The notes: generated by a model not told the origin, from the sequence alone. Shown: positions 34,170-43,831, numbered from the stretch's first letter. The stretch: DNA of 64,000 nucleotides from Streptomyces jeddahensis (GCF_001642995.1 NZ_LOHS01000092.1:39818-103817), one strand, 5' to 3'. A program made the numbers and translations.

Positions 34170-35219
34170 ATGAGGGAGATACCGTCGGCGCGCCCGCGAG
34201 CCGGAGGGAAACGCCCGACGATCCACGAGGTCGCCCGACTTGCCGGGGTGTCACACCAGACGGTGTCCCGCTTTTTGCGCAACGACCCGACGATGCGGCC
34301 GGACACCGCCCGCAAGGTCGCCAAAGCCGTCGCTGAACTCGGCTACCGGCCCAACCTCGCGGCCAGAACGATGCGGACCCGCCGCTCGAACCGGATCGCC
34401 GTCATCATCCCCACCTCCGCGGAACGCTTTCCGCTGGGTGTCCTCAGCGGCGCCGCGGCGGCGGCACACGAGGCGGGTTACCTGCTCGACATCGTCGGCC
34501 TAGAAGGCGACGCCGCCGCCCGCGCCGCCCGGCTGGAGGCGCTGCTGCAGCTGGAGAGCACCGACGGCATCCTGTCCTTCACGACGCTGGGAGAGAGCAC
34601 CGACGGTCCGGCACTGGCGGACTTCCCCGTGCCGATCGTCGTCGACGGGGTGTACGACGACCACCTGCGCTCGCTCGGTGCGTTCGCCGACGCGTCGGTG
34701 GCCGCCGACCTCCTGCGGCATCTGGCCGACCGCGGCCACCGCCGCTTCGTGCACGTCGCCGGGCACCCCGAGTGGGCATCGGCGCGGGCCCGGCGGGCGG
34801 TGTACGAGGCGACGATCGCCGACCTCCGTCTCGAGTCCTGTGCGGTCGTCGAGGGCGACTGGACCCCACACTCCGGCTGGGAGGCGGCCACCGAGGTCAT
34901 CGCGGGCTCCGGGGCGACGGCCGTGTTCGCAGCCTCCGACCAGGTGGCGTTCGGCGTCATCCTGGGGCTGCAGAGCCTGGGCATCGACGTACCGCGCGAC
35001 ATCAGCGTCTTCGGCTGGGACGACGATCAGCTGGGTCGCTGCTTCCGGCCGACCCTCACCACCGTCGCGGTGGACCGCGAACGCCAGGGGCGCGAGGCCG
35101 TGCGCCGGCTGCTGGCCCTGCTGCGCGGCGAGCCCCCCATCCGGCCGCCGGAGGCGGCCGAGCTGAACCGCATCATCCTGCGCGACTCCACGGGCCCGGC
35201 TCCCAGGCGCATCGCCTGA
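34170..35219 (+). CDS. LacI-family regulator of the carbohydrate operon
   Basis: 349 residues. Helix-turn-helix near residues 15-40 (TIHEVARLAGVSHQTVSRFL), hinge LGYRPNLAARTMRTRRSNRIAVIIP, then a type-1 periplasmic-binding sensor with the late motif SVFGWDDDQLGRCFRPTLTTVAVDRE (given in part) and the end IILRDSTGPAP. ATG behind GAGGGGG. Divergent from the ATPase/GroEL-like/propeller/importer operon and therefore its probable repressor. Confidence 0.9.
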   Translation: MREIPSARPRAGGKRPTIHEVARLAGVSHQTVSRFLRNDPTMRPDTARKVAKAVAELGYRPNLAARTMRTRRSNRIAVIIPTSAERFPLGVLSGAAAAAHEAGYLLDIVGLEGDAAARAARLEALLQLESTDGILSFTTLGESTDGPALADFPVPIVVDGVYDDHLRSLGAFADASVAADLLRHLADRGHRRFVHVAGHPEWASARARRAVYEATIADLRLESCAVVEGDWTPHSGWEAATEVIAGSGATAVFAASDQVAFGVILGLQSLGIDVPRDISVFGWDDDQLGRCFRPTLTTVAVDRERQGREAVRRLLALLRGEPPIRPPEAAELNRIILRDSTGPAPRRIA

Positions 35220-35299
35220 CGACGGTGTGCGCATCGCCTGACCACGGCGTACCGAACCGGCGTGACGCATCACCGTCCTGGACCGCGAACGGCTCGAAA

Positions 35300-35830
35300 A
35301 CGCGTCGGGACGTGCGCCAGGCCCTGCGCGCCGACGGCGCCACGGCTCTCCTCGTCACCCACGACCAGGCCGAGGCCCTGTCGATCGCGGACGAGGTCGC
35401 CGTCATGCACGACGGCCGGATCGTGCAGAGCGGACCACCGGATGTCGTTTACAGCGCCCCTGCCGACCCCTGGGTGGCCGGCTTCGTCGGCGAAGCCGTG
35501 TGGCTGCCCGCCGAGATGACCGGCGACCGGGCCCGTACGCCGCTGGGCCCCGTGCCGGTCGTCACCACGGGCAGCCGTCCACCGGCCACCGCAGCGCGGG
35601 TACTGCTGCGGCCCGAGCAGATCGAGGTCGTCTCGCCCACCGCCCCGGCGGCGGTCACAGCGACCGTCGTACGCCGCGACTTCCAGGGGCACGACGCCCT
35701 GCTGGCGCTGCGGCTGACGGACGGGACCCCGGTGGTCGCCCGGATCTTCGACCCGGCCTCGGTCCCCCACGCCGTCGGCGGCGAAGTCGGCCTGCGCGTG
35801 CGCGGAACCGCCCGGGCCTTCCCCGCCTGA
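35300..35830 (+). pseudogene. Remnant of an ABC transporter ATPase (C-terminal part, Fe3+/polyamine type)
   Basis: The frame from about 35300 reads TRRDVRQALRADGATALLVT then HDQAEALSIADEVAVMHDGRI, which is the end of an ABC ATPase domain with the switch His, followed by a complete TOBE domain (VRGTARAFPA at the end). Walker A, Q-loop, signature and Walker B are all missing, and the sequence before 35300 is not recognisable. It resembles FbpC/PotA-type ATPases more than the MalK-type ones nearby. A GTG at 35312 could start a peptide, but it would lack ATPase activity. Confidence 0.75.
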
Positions 35831-35845
35831 CCGAGGGCCGGAGAA

Positions 35846-36430
35846 GTGGCGCGGGTGGCGCCCACGAGCCGACAACCCCGGACCCGGAGGCAACGCTCAC
35901 GGCCGCACCGGGTGCAGCACCGCGGACCCACGAGCCGACAACCCCGGACGCCAACACAACACGCAATGCGAAAGAGCCCCCAGCGTCGCGGCCGCCTCCT
36001 GAGGCACCACTGGCCGAAGAAGGCCCTCCGCCCGCGGGGGCTCCGCCGCGACCGCGGCACCGCTGGAGGGCCAGGATCCCTTCGGCATGGGTTGGCAGCC
36101 ATCGCCGCTGTGCTGGTGCTTGTCGGCGGTGGCATATGGGCGGGGGCCACGCTGCTCAATCGTCCGGACGACAAGACCCCGAAGACGGGCGCGGTCCGGC
36201 CGTACGGGGACGAGGTCGGGCTGACCCGCGATGGGGACTCCTGCGCCACGATGAGCAAGATGGTCGATGTCCAGTCCTTCGCGCTGATACCCAGCGAGGC
36301 CGGCTGGGACACCAGCGTGCGGAACACCGCCTGCATCATTTTCGGCAACACCGTCGGCCTCTACGGCCCGGTGGGCGACTACCGGAAGTCTGCAACCCAC
36401 CACACGAGCTGCAGGGCCTGGGCTACGTGA
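35846..36430 (+). pseudogene. Probable frameshifted membrane-anchored protein of unknown function
   Basis: This frame contains a membrane segment LAAIAAVLVLVGGGIWAGATLL (given in part) and an exported domain with two Cys (GDSCATMSKMVDVQSFALIP, NTACIIFGNTVGLYGPVGDY). Before the membrane segment the natural coding text lies in another frame: PPEAPLAEEGPPPAGAPPRP, typical of a Pro-rich cytoplasmic lead. After GPVGDYRK it again continues better in that other frame (ELQGLGYVKAPGDRKFG). Two frameshifts, near 36080 and 36390, would explain this. It may be a decayed gene or contain sequencing errors. Confidence 0.5.
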
Positions 36431-36601
36431 AGGCGCCCGGAGACCGCAAGTTCGGATCTGCTCGCGATGCCCGAAGAGGGCCAGAAACTCCCGCCCGGAT
36501 CAGCCGTACCCACGTCGGACCGTTGACTGAGTCGGCTCCGAATCGCGCCCCGCCGGTGCAGCTCACGATCGTGCCCGGTCACGCCGGATGGAGCCCCCAC
36601 C

Positions 36602-37108
36602 TCACGTGTCGTGCGGGGGATGGAGCGGCGGTGGCGGTGGCGGCATGGTGGACAGGCCGGGGGCTGGCTCAGGCCAGACCAGCAGGGCGGGGCAGGGGGC
36701 GTGGTCGACGACGAAGCGGGTGGTGGGGCCGAGGCTGTGCGGGCCGAGGTGGGTGCGGTCGCCGTCGCGGGCCAGGATGAGAAGGTCGGCGCCCTCCGTC
36801 GCGGCGACGACCTCGCGTTCGACGCGGCCGGTGCGCTCGGAGCGGGTGCAGGGGCGGTTCAGGCGGTCGGCGGCGGCTTGAAGGAGCTGTTCGGCGGAGG
36901 TGGCGGCGAGGTGTTCCAGGCGGGTGCCGGGGTCGCGTTCGGGGTGGCCGCGGCCGAGCAGGCCGGCGAACGCGCCGTGCGCGGCGCCCGGGATGTCGGC
37001 CGGGGTGACATGCAGCAGGACGATCTCGGCGTCCGCCGGGGCGTGGGCGCGGGCGGCGTCCACACACGCGGGCCAGGTGCCCTCGACGATCCAGACGACC
37101 ACGGCCAT
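36602..37108 (-). CDS. Universal stress protein (UspA)-family protein
   Basis: 168 residues, one Usp domain. The late nucleotide-site region reads LLILARDGDRTHLGPHSLGP then TTRFVVDHAPCPALLVW, where Usp proteins carry the G-2x-G-9x-G-S/T motif; here it is altered (GPHSLGPTTRFVVDHAPCP). The tail is Pro/His-rich. ATP binding is uncertain. Transcribed just after the transporter-like gene (4-base gap), suggesting joint expression. Confidence 0.82.
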   Translation of the reverse strand: MAVVVWIVEGTWPACVDAARAHAPADAEIVLLHVTPADIPGAAHGAFAGLLGRGHPERDPGTRLEHLAATSAEQLLQAAADRLNRPCTRSERTGRVEREVVAATEGADLLILARDGDRTHLGPHSLGPTTRFVVDHAPCPALLVWPEPAPGLSTMPPPPPPLHPPHDT

Positions 37109-37112
37109 GGGG

Positions 37113-38324
37113 TCAGCCTCCTCCGATGACGGTCAGTGAGGCCCACAGTGCCAGCACCGCGGCACCCAGACTGGCGGGAACGGCGTACAGGCCGAGCCTG
37201 GTGAACTCCGACAGTTCCACCTCGGCGTCGTGAGCGTGCACGATGCGCCGCCACAGCAGGGTGGCCAGCGAGCCGGCGTAGGTGAGGTTGGGGCCGATGT
37301 TCACCCCGAGGAGTACGGCGAGGACGGCGCCGGGCCCGGAGGGAGCGGTCAGCGGCAGCAGCACCAGCACCGCGGGCAGATTGTTGATCACGTTGGCCAG
37401 GACGGCGGCCAGGGCGGCGATGCCGAGCAGGGCGGGCAGGCCGGTGCCATCGGGGATCAGATGTCCAAGCGCCGAGTCGAGCCCGTTGTCCACCACCGCG
37501 CGCACCACGATCCCCAGGGCCAGCACGAAGGCGAGGAACGGCACCGAGGCGGAGCGCCACAGCGCCTTCGGGGTGGTACGGCGCTGGACCAGGGCCCGCG
37601 TGGCGAGGGCCAGGGCGCCCGCCAGGGCCGCCCAGGCCGGATCGATCCCGACGGCCGATGTCACGACGAACCCGGCCAGCGTGCAGGCCACGGTCGCCAG
37701 GGCGAACAGCGGCAGTTCGGGCAGGTCGGAGGTGGGCGGGGCCTGCGCCCCGGCGTCCAGGTCGGTGGCGAAGAAGCGCCGGAAGACCGCGTACTCGACG
37801 GCGATCGCGGCCAGCCAGGGCAGGGCCATCAGCGCGGCGAACCGGGTGAAGCTCAGCCCGCTGGCCGCGAACGCCAGCAGGTTCGTCAGGTTGGACACCG
37901 GCAGCAGCAGGGAGGCCGTGTTCGACAGGTGGGTGCAGGCGTAGACGTGCGGCTTGGGGCGGGCGCCGAGCCGGGCGGCGGTGGCGAACACCACCGGGGT
38001 GAGCAACACGACCGTGGCGTCCAGACTGAGTACGGCCGTGATCGCCGACGCGGCCAGGAACACCTGGGCCAGCAGACGCCGTGGCCTGCCCGCCGCCGTG
38101 CGCGCCATCCAGGCTCCGCACGCATGGAACAGCCCCTCGTCGTCGCAGAGTTGGGCGAGCACCAGCACCGCCGCCAAGAAGCCGATCACCGGGCCCAGCC
38201 GTTCGGCCTCGGCCAGTGCGTCGTCCAGGGAGATGGCCCCGGTGACGATCGCCAGCGCGGCAGCCGGAACGGCGACCACCGCCTCCGGCCAGCCGAAGGG
38301 GCGGACGATCGCGCAGGCCAGCAC
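37113..38324 (-). CDS. SLC13/ArsB-NhaD-type membrane transporter
   Basis: 403 residues from a GTG at 38324, with 10-11 hydrophobic helices. Ion-transporter superfamily features: SLDATVVLLTPVVFATAARL with the intramembrane Asp-Ala-Thr, HLSNTASLLLPVSNLTNLLA, and the repeat-2 counterpart ANVINNLPAVLVLLPLT, NIGPNLTYAGSLATLLWRR. This helix-break pattern is that of ArsB and related carriers; the substrate (arsenite, other anion or Na+) cannot be told. The open frame reads sensibly upstream (LNTPLAETLSAALLVLVLAC) to a CTG at 38372 with GGAAGGA 8 bases before it, so the true start may be there. Confidence 0.8.
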   Translation of the reverse strand: MLACAIVRPFGWPEAVVAVPAAALAIVTGAISLDDALAEAERLGPVIGFLAAVLVLAQLCDDEGLFHACGAWMARTAAGRPRRLLAQVFLAASAITAVLSLDATVVLLTPVVFATAARLGARPKPHVYACTHLSNTASLLLPVSNLTNLLAFAASGLSFTRFAALMALPWLAAIAVEYAVFRRFFATDLDAGAQAPPTSDLPELPLFALATVACTLAGFVVTSAVGIDPAWAALAGALALATRALVQRRTTPKALWRSASVPFLAFVLALGIVVRAVVDNGLDSALGHLIPDGTGLPALLGIAALAAVLANVINNLPAVLVLLPLTAPSGPGAVLAVLLGVNIGPNLTYAGSLATLLWRRIVHAHDAEVELSEFTRLGLYAVPASLGAAVLALWASLTVIGGG

Positions 38325-38372
38325 CAGTACGAGCAGGGCCGCCGACAGTGTCTCTGCGAGCGGGGTGTTCAG

Positions 38373-38680
38373 GGTCGGTTCCTTCCGGGCAGCGGCGGAC
38401 GAGCCGCCGGTGGATCACGCGAAAGGTACCTCGCTGACGTAAGACGTCTCATACGTCCCTGACCTGACCGGGGGGCGCGGTCATCGCGGATTACGGGTCA
38501 CGGTGTTCCGTGCGGACTCGGTGCCGCCAGGCGTCGTCCAAGTCCGGCTCGATGCCGGCTTTCTGTGCACGCGGACTTGCCCATGCCTTGACGATCCCTT
38601 CCATGGGCGTTCAACCAGCCGTCTCTGCCTGGGTTGTTCGCCGTCCCTAGGGTCCTTGAGCGTTGCGAAAGAAGGGACTC
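38373..38680. other. Divergent intergenic region
   Basis: About 308 bases between the transporter and the ABC ATPase unit. It contains GACGT-AAG-ACGTC (38436-38448), a short perfect inverted repeat with a further ACGT just after it, about 65 bases from the presumed CTG start. No gene is supported; no clear -35/-10 pair was found. Confidence 0.45.
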
Positions 38681-39622
38681 ATGGACACACTCCTCGCAGT
38701 CCGGGCTCGCGGGATCACCAAGTGTTTCGGCGATGTCGTCGCACTCGACGGCATCGATCTGGATGTGGCGCAGGGGCAGATCCACGGCTTGGTCGGACCG
38801 AACGGCGCCGGAAAGACGACCTTGCTCGGCCTGCTGCTGGGCCTGGCCGTCGCCGACAGCGGCCGCCTCGAGATCCTGGGTACGCCGGTCGGGCGGGCGC
38901 TCGCCGCTCCCGACGGTGTCGCGGGCTTCGTGGACGGGCCTGGTCTCTACCCCTCGCTCACCGCACGGCAGAACCTCGCCGCGCTGGCCGCTCTGCGCGG
39001 CCACGACGCGCAGGCGGCGGGGGTCGACGACGTGCTCGGCCAGGTCGGGCTCACCGAGGTCGCCGACGACCGGGCCCGCGGCTTCTCCCTCGGCATGCGT
39101 CAGCGGCTCGGGCTTGCCGCCGCCCTGCTCACCAAGCCCCGGCTGCTCGTGCTCGACGAGCCTTCCAACGGCCTCGACCCGGCCGGCAAGAAGCACGTGC
39201 ACGGTGTCCTCACCCGGCTCGCCGCGGACGGAACCAGCGTGGTGCTCTCAAGCCACCGCATGGACGACCTCGAGGCTCTGTGCTCCGAGGTCACCATCAT
39301 CGCCACCGGACGGGTCGTCTTCTCCGGCCCGCTGACCAAGCTGGCCGCGGAGAACCGCGAACTCGACTACCGGCTGCGCACCTCCGACCCGGGGGCCGCC
39401 CGCCGGCTGGCTGCCGGCACGGCCGGAATCCAGGTCGTCGACCACGCCGGGGCGCGGCACGACGCGGACGTGCTGGTCGTGCGCGCGCTGGTGCCCGCCT
39501 GCGACGAACTGGTGGTGCGGCTCGTCCACGCGGGCATCGCGGTGCGCGAGCTCACCCCCGTGGTGTCACCGCTCGAGGCCGCGTTCCTCGCCCTCACCGA
39601 GCAGCAGGAGACCGACAGATGA
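38681..39622 (+). CDS. ABC transporter ATPase of an export-type (ABC-2) system
   Basis: 313 residues from an ATG at 38681 behind AAGAAGGGA. Walker A GPNGAGKTTLLGLL, signature FSLGMRQRLGLA (a variant LSGGQ common in this subgroup), Walker B RLLVLDEPSNGLD and switch His in LSSHRMDDLEAL. A C-terminal domain of about 90 residues follows. Typical of CcmA/DrrA-type ATPases. Its stop overlaps the permease start (ATGA). Confidence 0.9.
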   Translation: MDTLLAVRARGITKCFGDVVALDGIDLDVAQGQIHGLVGPNGAGKTTLLGLLLGLAVADSGRLEILGTPVGRALAAPDGVAGFVDGPGLYPSLTARQNLAALAALRGHDAQAAGVDDVLGQVGLTEVADDRARGFSLGMRQRLGLAAALLTKPRLLVLDEPSNGLDPAGKKHVHGVLTRLAADGTSVVLSSHRMDDLEALCSEVTIIATGRVVFSGPLTKLAAENRELDYRLRTSDPGAARRLAAGTAGIQVVDHAGARHDADVLVVRALVPACDELVVRLVHAGIAVRELTPVVSPLEAAFLALTEQQETDR

Positions 39623-40986
39623 CCGCGACCATCGCCGCCGGACCTGCCGTCGGCCCCGCCGCCGCTGCCCGCCGCGTCTCGGTGACGCGCGGCTACCGCT
39701 TCGAGCTCGTCAAGCTGGTCTCGCAGTGGCGGATCCGCTTGCTGGTCCTCGCCTGCTGGATCGCGCCGGCGCTCTTCGTCGCCGCGGTGAGCCGGCAGAG
39801 TACGCTCCCCGTCGATACCCTGTTCGGCCGCTGGATGCACGCCACGGGGTGGGCCGGCCCGCTGGTGATGCTGGGTTTCGCGGGCACCTGGGCGCTCCCG
39901 CTGCTGACATCCCTGGTCGCCGGTGACGTGTTCGCCTCCGAGGACCGGCTCGGCACCTGGCGCCATCTGCTCGTGGCGGTCCGGTCGCCTCGGCGGATCT
40001 TCGCGGCGAAAGCACTGGGCAGCCTCACCGTCATTCTGCTGCTGGTGGCCGGGCTGGTCTGTTCCAGCGCGGTCGGCGGGGTTGTGGCGGTCGGCGACCA
40101 GCCGCTGGTCGGCCTCGACGGCCACCTGCTGACGCCCGGTGACGCCGCCGGCAAGGTCCTTCTCGCCTGGGCCTGCGCCCTCGCCCCGACACTGGCCCTC
40201 GCCGGGATCGGCCTGCTCGGGTCCGTCCTGCTGGGGCGGTCCCCGATGGGACTGCTGTTGCCCGCGCTCGTCGCGCTCGGGATGCAGGTCGCCCAGATGA
40301 TGCCGCTCCCCGTGGCCGTGCGCCTCGCCCTGCCCGGCTACGCCTTCATCTCCTGGAACGGTCTGTTCACCGGCCCGGCACAGCTCGGCCCACTCCTGAT
40401 CGGCATCGTGGGCAGCCTGGTGTGGGCCGTGACCGCGACAGCGCTGGCGTACGTGCTCTTCCTGCGGCGCGACTTCACCGACCTGAGCTACGAGGGATCG
40501 GCGCGCCGCGCGGTCACCGCCGGAGTCCTGCCGCTCATCGGGCTGATGGCCGCGGGCGTCGCGGTCGTCGCCGCGGCGACCGGGGCCACGGGCTCCGGGA
40601 TCGAGCAGGACAAGGTACAGCGTTCACTCGCCACGGAGTTCGCGCACCTCTACCGCATGCAGACCGAGCAGCTGAACCGCCCCGCCGTCACCGAAGCGCA
40701 GCTGAAGTCCACGGCGACGTGCACGAAGGGCAGCGTCAGGGTCGCCGCCGAAGGGCCGGGCAACGACTGGCGCTGCGTCGTCTCCTGGCATCTCCCCGGC
40801 GTCGAGGCCGCAGGGACGGCCATCTACCAGCTCGACGTCACCGCGGACGGACGGTTCGTCGCCGATGGCGACGGACCGAAGGAAGTGAACGGCTACTTCC
40901 TGGTGCGGACCCCGGCCGGGGACGCACCGAACCCGCTCTGGCAGTTCGACGGCAACGTCGAACTGCTCCCCACCCCGAAGGGATGA
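39619..40986 (+). CDS. ABC-2-type permease with a C-terminal exported domain
   Basis: 455 residues. Six helices between about 25 and 330 (for example LVLACWIAPALFVAAVS and LIGLMAAGVAVVAAATG) form the permease. After the last helix, about 115 residues are extracytoplasmic: TATCTKGSVRVAAEGPGNDW and RCVVSWHLPGVEAAGTAIYQ carry two Cys that could pair. Such a fused exported domain is unusual for ABC-2 permeases and may handle a substrate at the cell surface. The next gene begins 4 bases downstream. Confidence 0.85.
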   Translation: MTATIAAGPAVGPAAAARRVSVTRGYRFELVKLVSQWRIRLLVLACWIAPALFVAAVSRQSTLPVDTLFGRWMHATGWAGPLVMLGFAGTWALPLLTSLVAGDVFASEDRLGTWRHLLVAVRSPRRIFAAKALGSLTVILLLVAGLVCSSAVGGVVAVGDQPLVGLDGHLLTPGDAAGKVLLAWACALAPTLALAGIGLLGSVLLGRSPMGLLLPALVALGMQVAQMMPLPVAVRLALPGYAFISWNGLFTGPAQLGPLLIGIVGSLVWAVTATALAYVLFLRRDFTDLSYEGSARRAVTAGVLPLIGLMAAGVAVVAAATGATGSGIEQDKVQRSLATEFAHLYRMQTEQLNRPAVTEAQLKSTATCTKGSVRVAAEGPGNDWRCVVSWHLPGVEAAGTAIYQLDVTADGRFVADGDGPKEVNGYFLVRTPAGDAPNPLWQFDGNVELLPTPKG

Positions 40987-40990
40987 CTCC

Positions 40991-43747
40991 ATGCAGGTAA
41001 CACGCCGCCGTAGGCGTGTCGAGAAGGGCCACTTCCGCCTTCTCGGCAGACGCTTCGGCCGCCGGATACCCCTGGTGACGGCAGGCACCACCGCTTTCGC
41101 CGTCGTCGCCGCCGGTGTCGCTTTCGCCCAGACGCACCAATTCGGCACCGACCAGGTCGGCCAGACGACAGATCAGGGCCAGGTCATCTCCAGCGACCAG
41201 TACATCGCCCCGTACGGCGACCGCCTCGTCGTCAACAACGGCAAGATCATGTCGTCGTCGGTCAGCCCGGACGGCACCCACCTCGCGGCCTCGGTCACCG
41301 ACGGTGGGATGGCGCTGTCCATCGTCGACTTGAAGAACTGGAAGGTGCAGCAGCTCGTCGGCAACTCCGCGTCGGCGGACCTGCGTGTCAGCGGCAACTC
41401 CGTGGGCCAGGAAGGCCCCACGTACTCGCCCGACGGTACGCAGCTGTGGCTGGGCCAGACCGACGGCTACACCAAGTTCACCGTGAACCCGGACGGCAGC
41501 GTCGCCAACCCGACGTTCATCAGGATCCCGGCGGACGGGGCCAAGCACGCGCTGGTCGGCGAGGCGGTGTTCTCGCCCGACGGCTCCACCGTCTACTCCG
41601 CGGTCAACGGCCAGAACCGGGTGGTCACCATCGACGCGGCGACCGGGGCCATCCAGCAGAGCTGGGCCGTGGGCAACGCGCCGCGTGACATGGTCGAGGT
41701 CGGCGACAAGCTCTACGTCAGCAACGAGGGCGGGCGTCCGGCGAAGCCCGGCGACACCACCATCAACTCGTACGGCACCCAGGTGCCGGCCGACCCGGTG
41801 ACCGCTGCCACCACCACCGGCACGGTCAGCGTCATCGACCTGGCGCACCCGGATGCGGCCGTGTCGAGCATCGACGTCGGCCTGCACCCGACCGCCCTGT
41901 ACGCCAAGAAGGGCGCGCTGTTCGTCACCAACACCGCCACCAACGACGTCTCGGTCATCGACACCGCCAGCGACAAGGTCGTACAGACCATCGCCACCCA
42001 GCCGTGGCCGGAGGCGTCGGTGGGCTACGAGCCCGACGCGGTGACGCTCACCGACGACGGTCACCTGCTGGTGACGCTCGGCCGCGCCAACGCGGTCGCC
42101 GTCTACCGGTACACGAGCGCGCAGGAGCCGGTCAGCTACGTCGGCCTGCTCCCGACGGACTACTTCCCCGCGGAGATCGCCACCGTCGGCAACCAGGTCG
42201 TCGTCTCCAACACCCGTGGTATCGACGCCCGCCGCGCCACCAACAGCGCCGGGCACGGCACCCACGACACGACGTCGAGCCTGACGCACTTCACCCTGCC
42301 GGACGACAGCGTCATCAGGTCCGAGACGGCCAAGGTCTTCCAGCAGAACGGCTGGAACGGCGGCTCCGTCTCGCTGACCGAGGGCAAGACCGACGCGAAG
42401 CCGGTGCCCGTCCCGGAGCGGCTCGGCGACCCCTCGACGATCAAGCACGTCTTCCTGATCGTCAAGGAGAACCGGACCTACGACCAGGTCCTCGGTGACG
42501 TCCCGCGGGGCAACGGCGACCCGTCGCTGGCGGAGTTCGGCGAGAACGTGACGCCGAACCAGCACGCGCTGGCCGAGCAGTTCGGGCTGTACGACAACAC
42601 GTACGACATCGGCACGAACTCCGCCGAGGGTCACAACTGGCTGATGCAGGCCGATGACCCGGAGTACACCGAGTCCTCGGCCGGCGAGTACGCGCGCAGC
42701 TACGACACCGAGGACGACGCTCTCGGCCACCAGCGGACCGGTTTCCTCTGGACCGGTGCGCAGGCGGCGGGGAAGTCCGTACGGGACTTCGGCGAGTTCC
42801 AGCAGTTCCTGACCAAGCCGTCGGGCGCGAGCTGGCAGAACCTTTACTGCGACGCCAGGAACATGGCGGCGACCGGGCAGGACACCGCCTACACCCTGGA
42901 CTCCTCCTCGCCGATCCCGTCGCTCAACGACGTGTCGGTGCACGGCTTCCCGAAGTTCGACACCAGCGTCCCGGACATCTACCGGGAGGAGATCTGGAAG
43001 CGTGACTTCGAGAAGAACGGGCCGGCGAACCTGAACATGTTCTGGCTCTCCAGCGACCACACCGGTGGCCCGGCGAACGCCGCCGCTCAAGTCGCCGACA
43101 ACGACCTCGCCACCGGCAGGATCGTCGACGAGATCTCGCACAGCAGGTACTGGAAGGACTCCGCGATCTTCGTCGTCGAGGACGACTCCCAGGCCGGCCT
43201 CGACCATGTCGACGGCCACCGTGCCCCGATCCAGATCATCAGCCCCTGGGCGCAGCACGGCACCGTCGACAGCCACTACTACTCGCAGATCACGGTGATC
43301 CGGACCATCGAGCAGATCCTCGGGATCCACCCGATGAACCAGAAGGACAGCGCGGCCAGCCCGATGCGTCGGGCGTTCACCCAGCACGCGGACTACACGC
43401 CGTTCAAGGCGCTGCCCAACCGGACCTCGCTGACCGCGGGTCTGAAGACCCCGCCTGCCTGCGGCGAGGACACCCCGGCGCCGCAGGACCCCAGTGCGGC
43501 TGCCGTGCCGTCGGCGAAGGTGCCGGCGGACAAGCAGGACATCGCGGCGACGTGGGAGACCTGGAAGTCGAAGCAGCGGCTGACCGGGCCGGGGGCCGTG
43601 CCCGACTTCGCGAACCCCGCGCAGATGAACCACTTCACGTGGTATCAGACGCATGGCTGGACGAAGCCGTACCCCGGCGAGGACAAGATCTTCGCGCCGG
43701 AGGACGTGCCGGGCGCCTACATCCCGTCGTCGGAGTCCGACGGCTGA
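40991..43747 (+). CDS. Secreted YncE-like beta-propeller fused to an alkaline-phosphatase-superfamily phosphoesterase
   Basis: 918 residues. An Arg-rich start and one hydrophobic stretch (TAGTTAFAVVAAGVAFAQ, about 36-53) form a signal or anchor. A propeller follows (about 75-470) with YVTN-type blades such as GTVSVIDLAHPDAAVSSIDV and NDVSVIDTASDKVVQTI. The phosphoesterase domain starts KHVFLIVKENRTYDQVLGDV (about 490), with EGHNWL and VEDDSQAGLDHVDGHRAP as likely metal-site regions, as in AcpA/phospholipase-C-like enzymes. Predicted to hydrolyse phosphoesters outside the cell. Cotranscribed with the ABC pair upstream. Confidence 0.88.
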   Translation: MQVTRRRRRVEKGHFRLLGRRFGRRIPLVTAGTTAFAVVAAGVAFAQTHQFGTDQVGQTTDQGQVISSDQYIAPYGDRLVVNNGKIMSSSVSPDGTHLAASVTDGGMALSIVDLKNWKVQQLVGNSASADLRVSGNSVGQEGPTYSPDGTQLWLGQTDGYTKFTVNPDGSVANPTFIRIPADGAKHALVGEAVFSPDGSTVYSAVNGQNRVVTIDAATGAIQQSWAVGNAPRDMVEVGDKLYVSNEGGRPAKPGDTTINSYGTQVPADPVTAATTTGTVSVIDLAHPDAAVSSIDVGLHPTALYAKKGALFVTNTATNDVSVIDTASDKVVQTIATQPWPEASVGYEPDAVTLTDDGHLLVTLGRANAVAVYRYTSAQEPVSYVGLLPTDYFPAEIATVGNQVVVSNTRGIDARRATNSAGHGTHDTTSSLTHFTLPDDSVIRSETAKVFQQNGWNGGSVSLTEGKTDAKPVPVPERLGDPSTIKHVFLIVKENRTYDQVLGDVPRGNGDPSLAEFGENVTPNQHALAEQFGLYDNTYDIGTNSAEGHNWLMQADDPEYTESSAGEYARSYDTEDDALGHQRTGFLWTGAQAAGKSVRDFGEFQQFLTKPSGASWQNLYCDARNMAATGQDTAYTLDSSSPIPSLNDVSVHGFPKFDTSVPDIYREEIWKRDFEKNGPANLNMFWLSSDHTGGPANAAAQVADNDLATGRIVDEISHSRYWKDSAIFVVEDDSQAGLDHVDGHRAPIQIISPWAQHGTVDSHYYSQITVIRTIEQILGIHPMNQKDSAASPMRRAFTQHADYTPFKALPNRTSLTAGLKTPPACGEDTPAPQDPSAAAVPSAKVPADKQDIAATWETWKSKQRLTGPGAVPDFANPAQMNHFTWYQTHGWTKPYPGEDKIFAPEDVPGAYIPSSESDG

Positions 43748-43766
43748 CGGAGGCGGATCGCATCAA

Positions 43767-43802
43767 GGGCCCCTGGTCGGCGTCACCGCCGGCCAGGGGC
43801 CC
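43767..43802. terminator. Bidirectional hairpin terminator
   Basis: GGGCCCCTGGTCGGCG (43767-43782) pairs with CGCCGGCCAGGGGCCC (43787-43802), 16 pairs with one G-U, and a 4-base loop. Lies between convergent genes. Confidence 0.85.
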
Positions 43803-43831
43803 CGCTGAACCCAGCGCGTAGGCCGCTCGCT

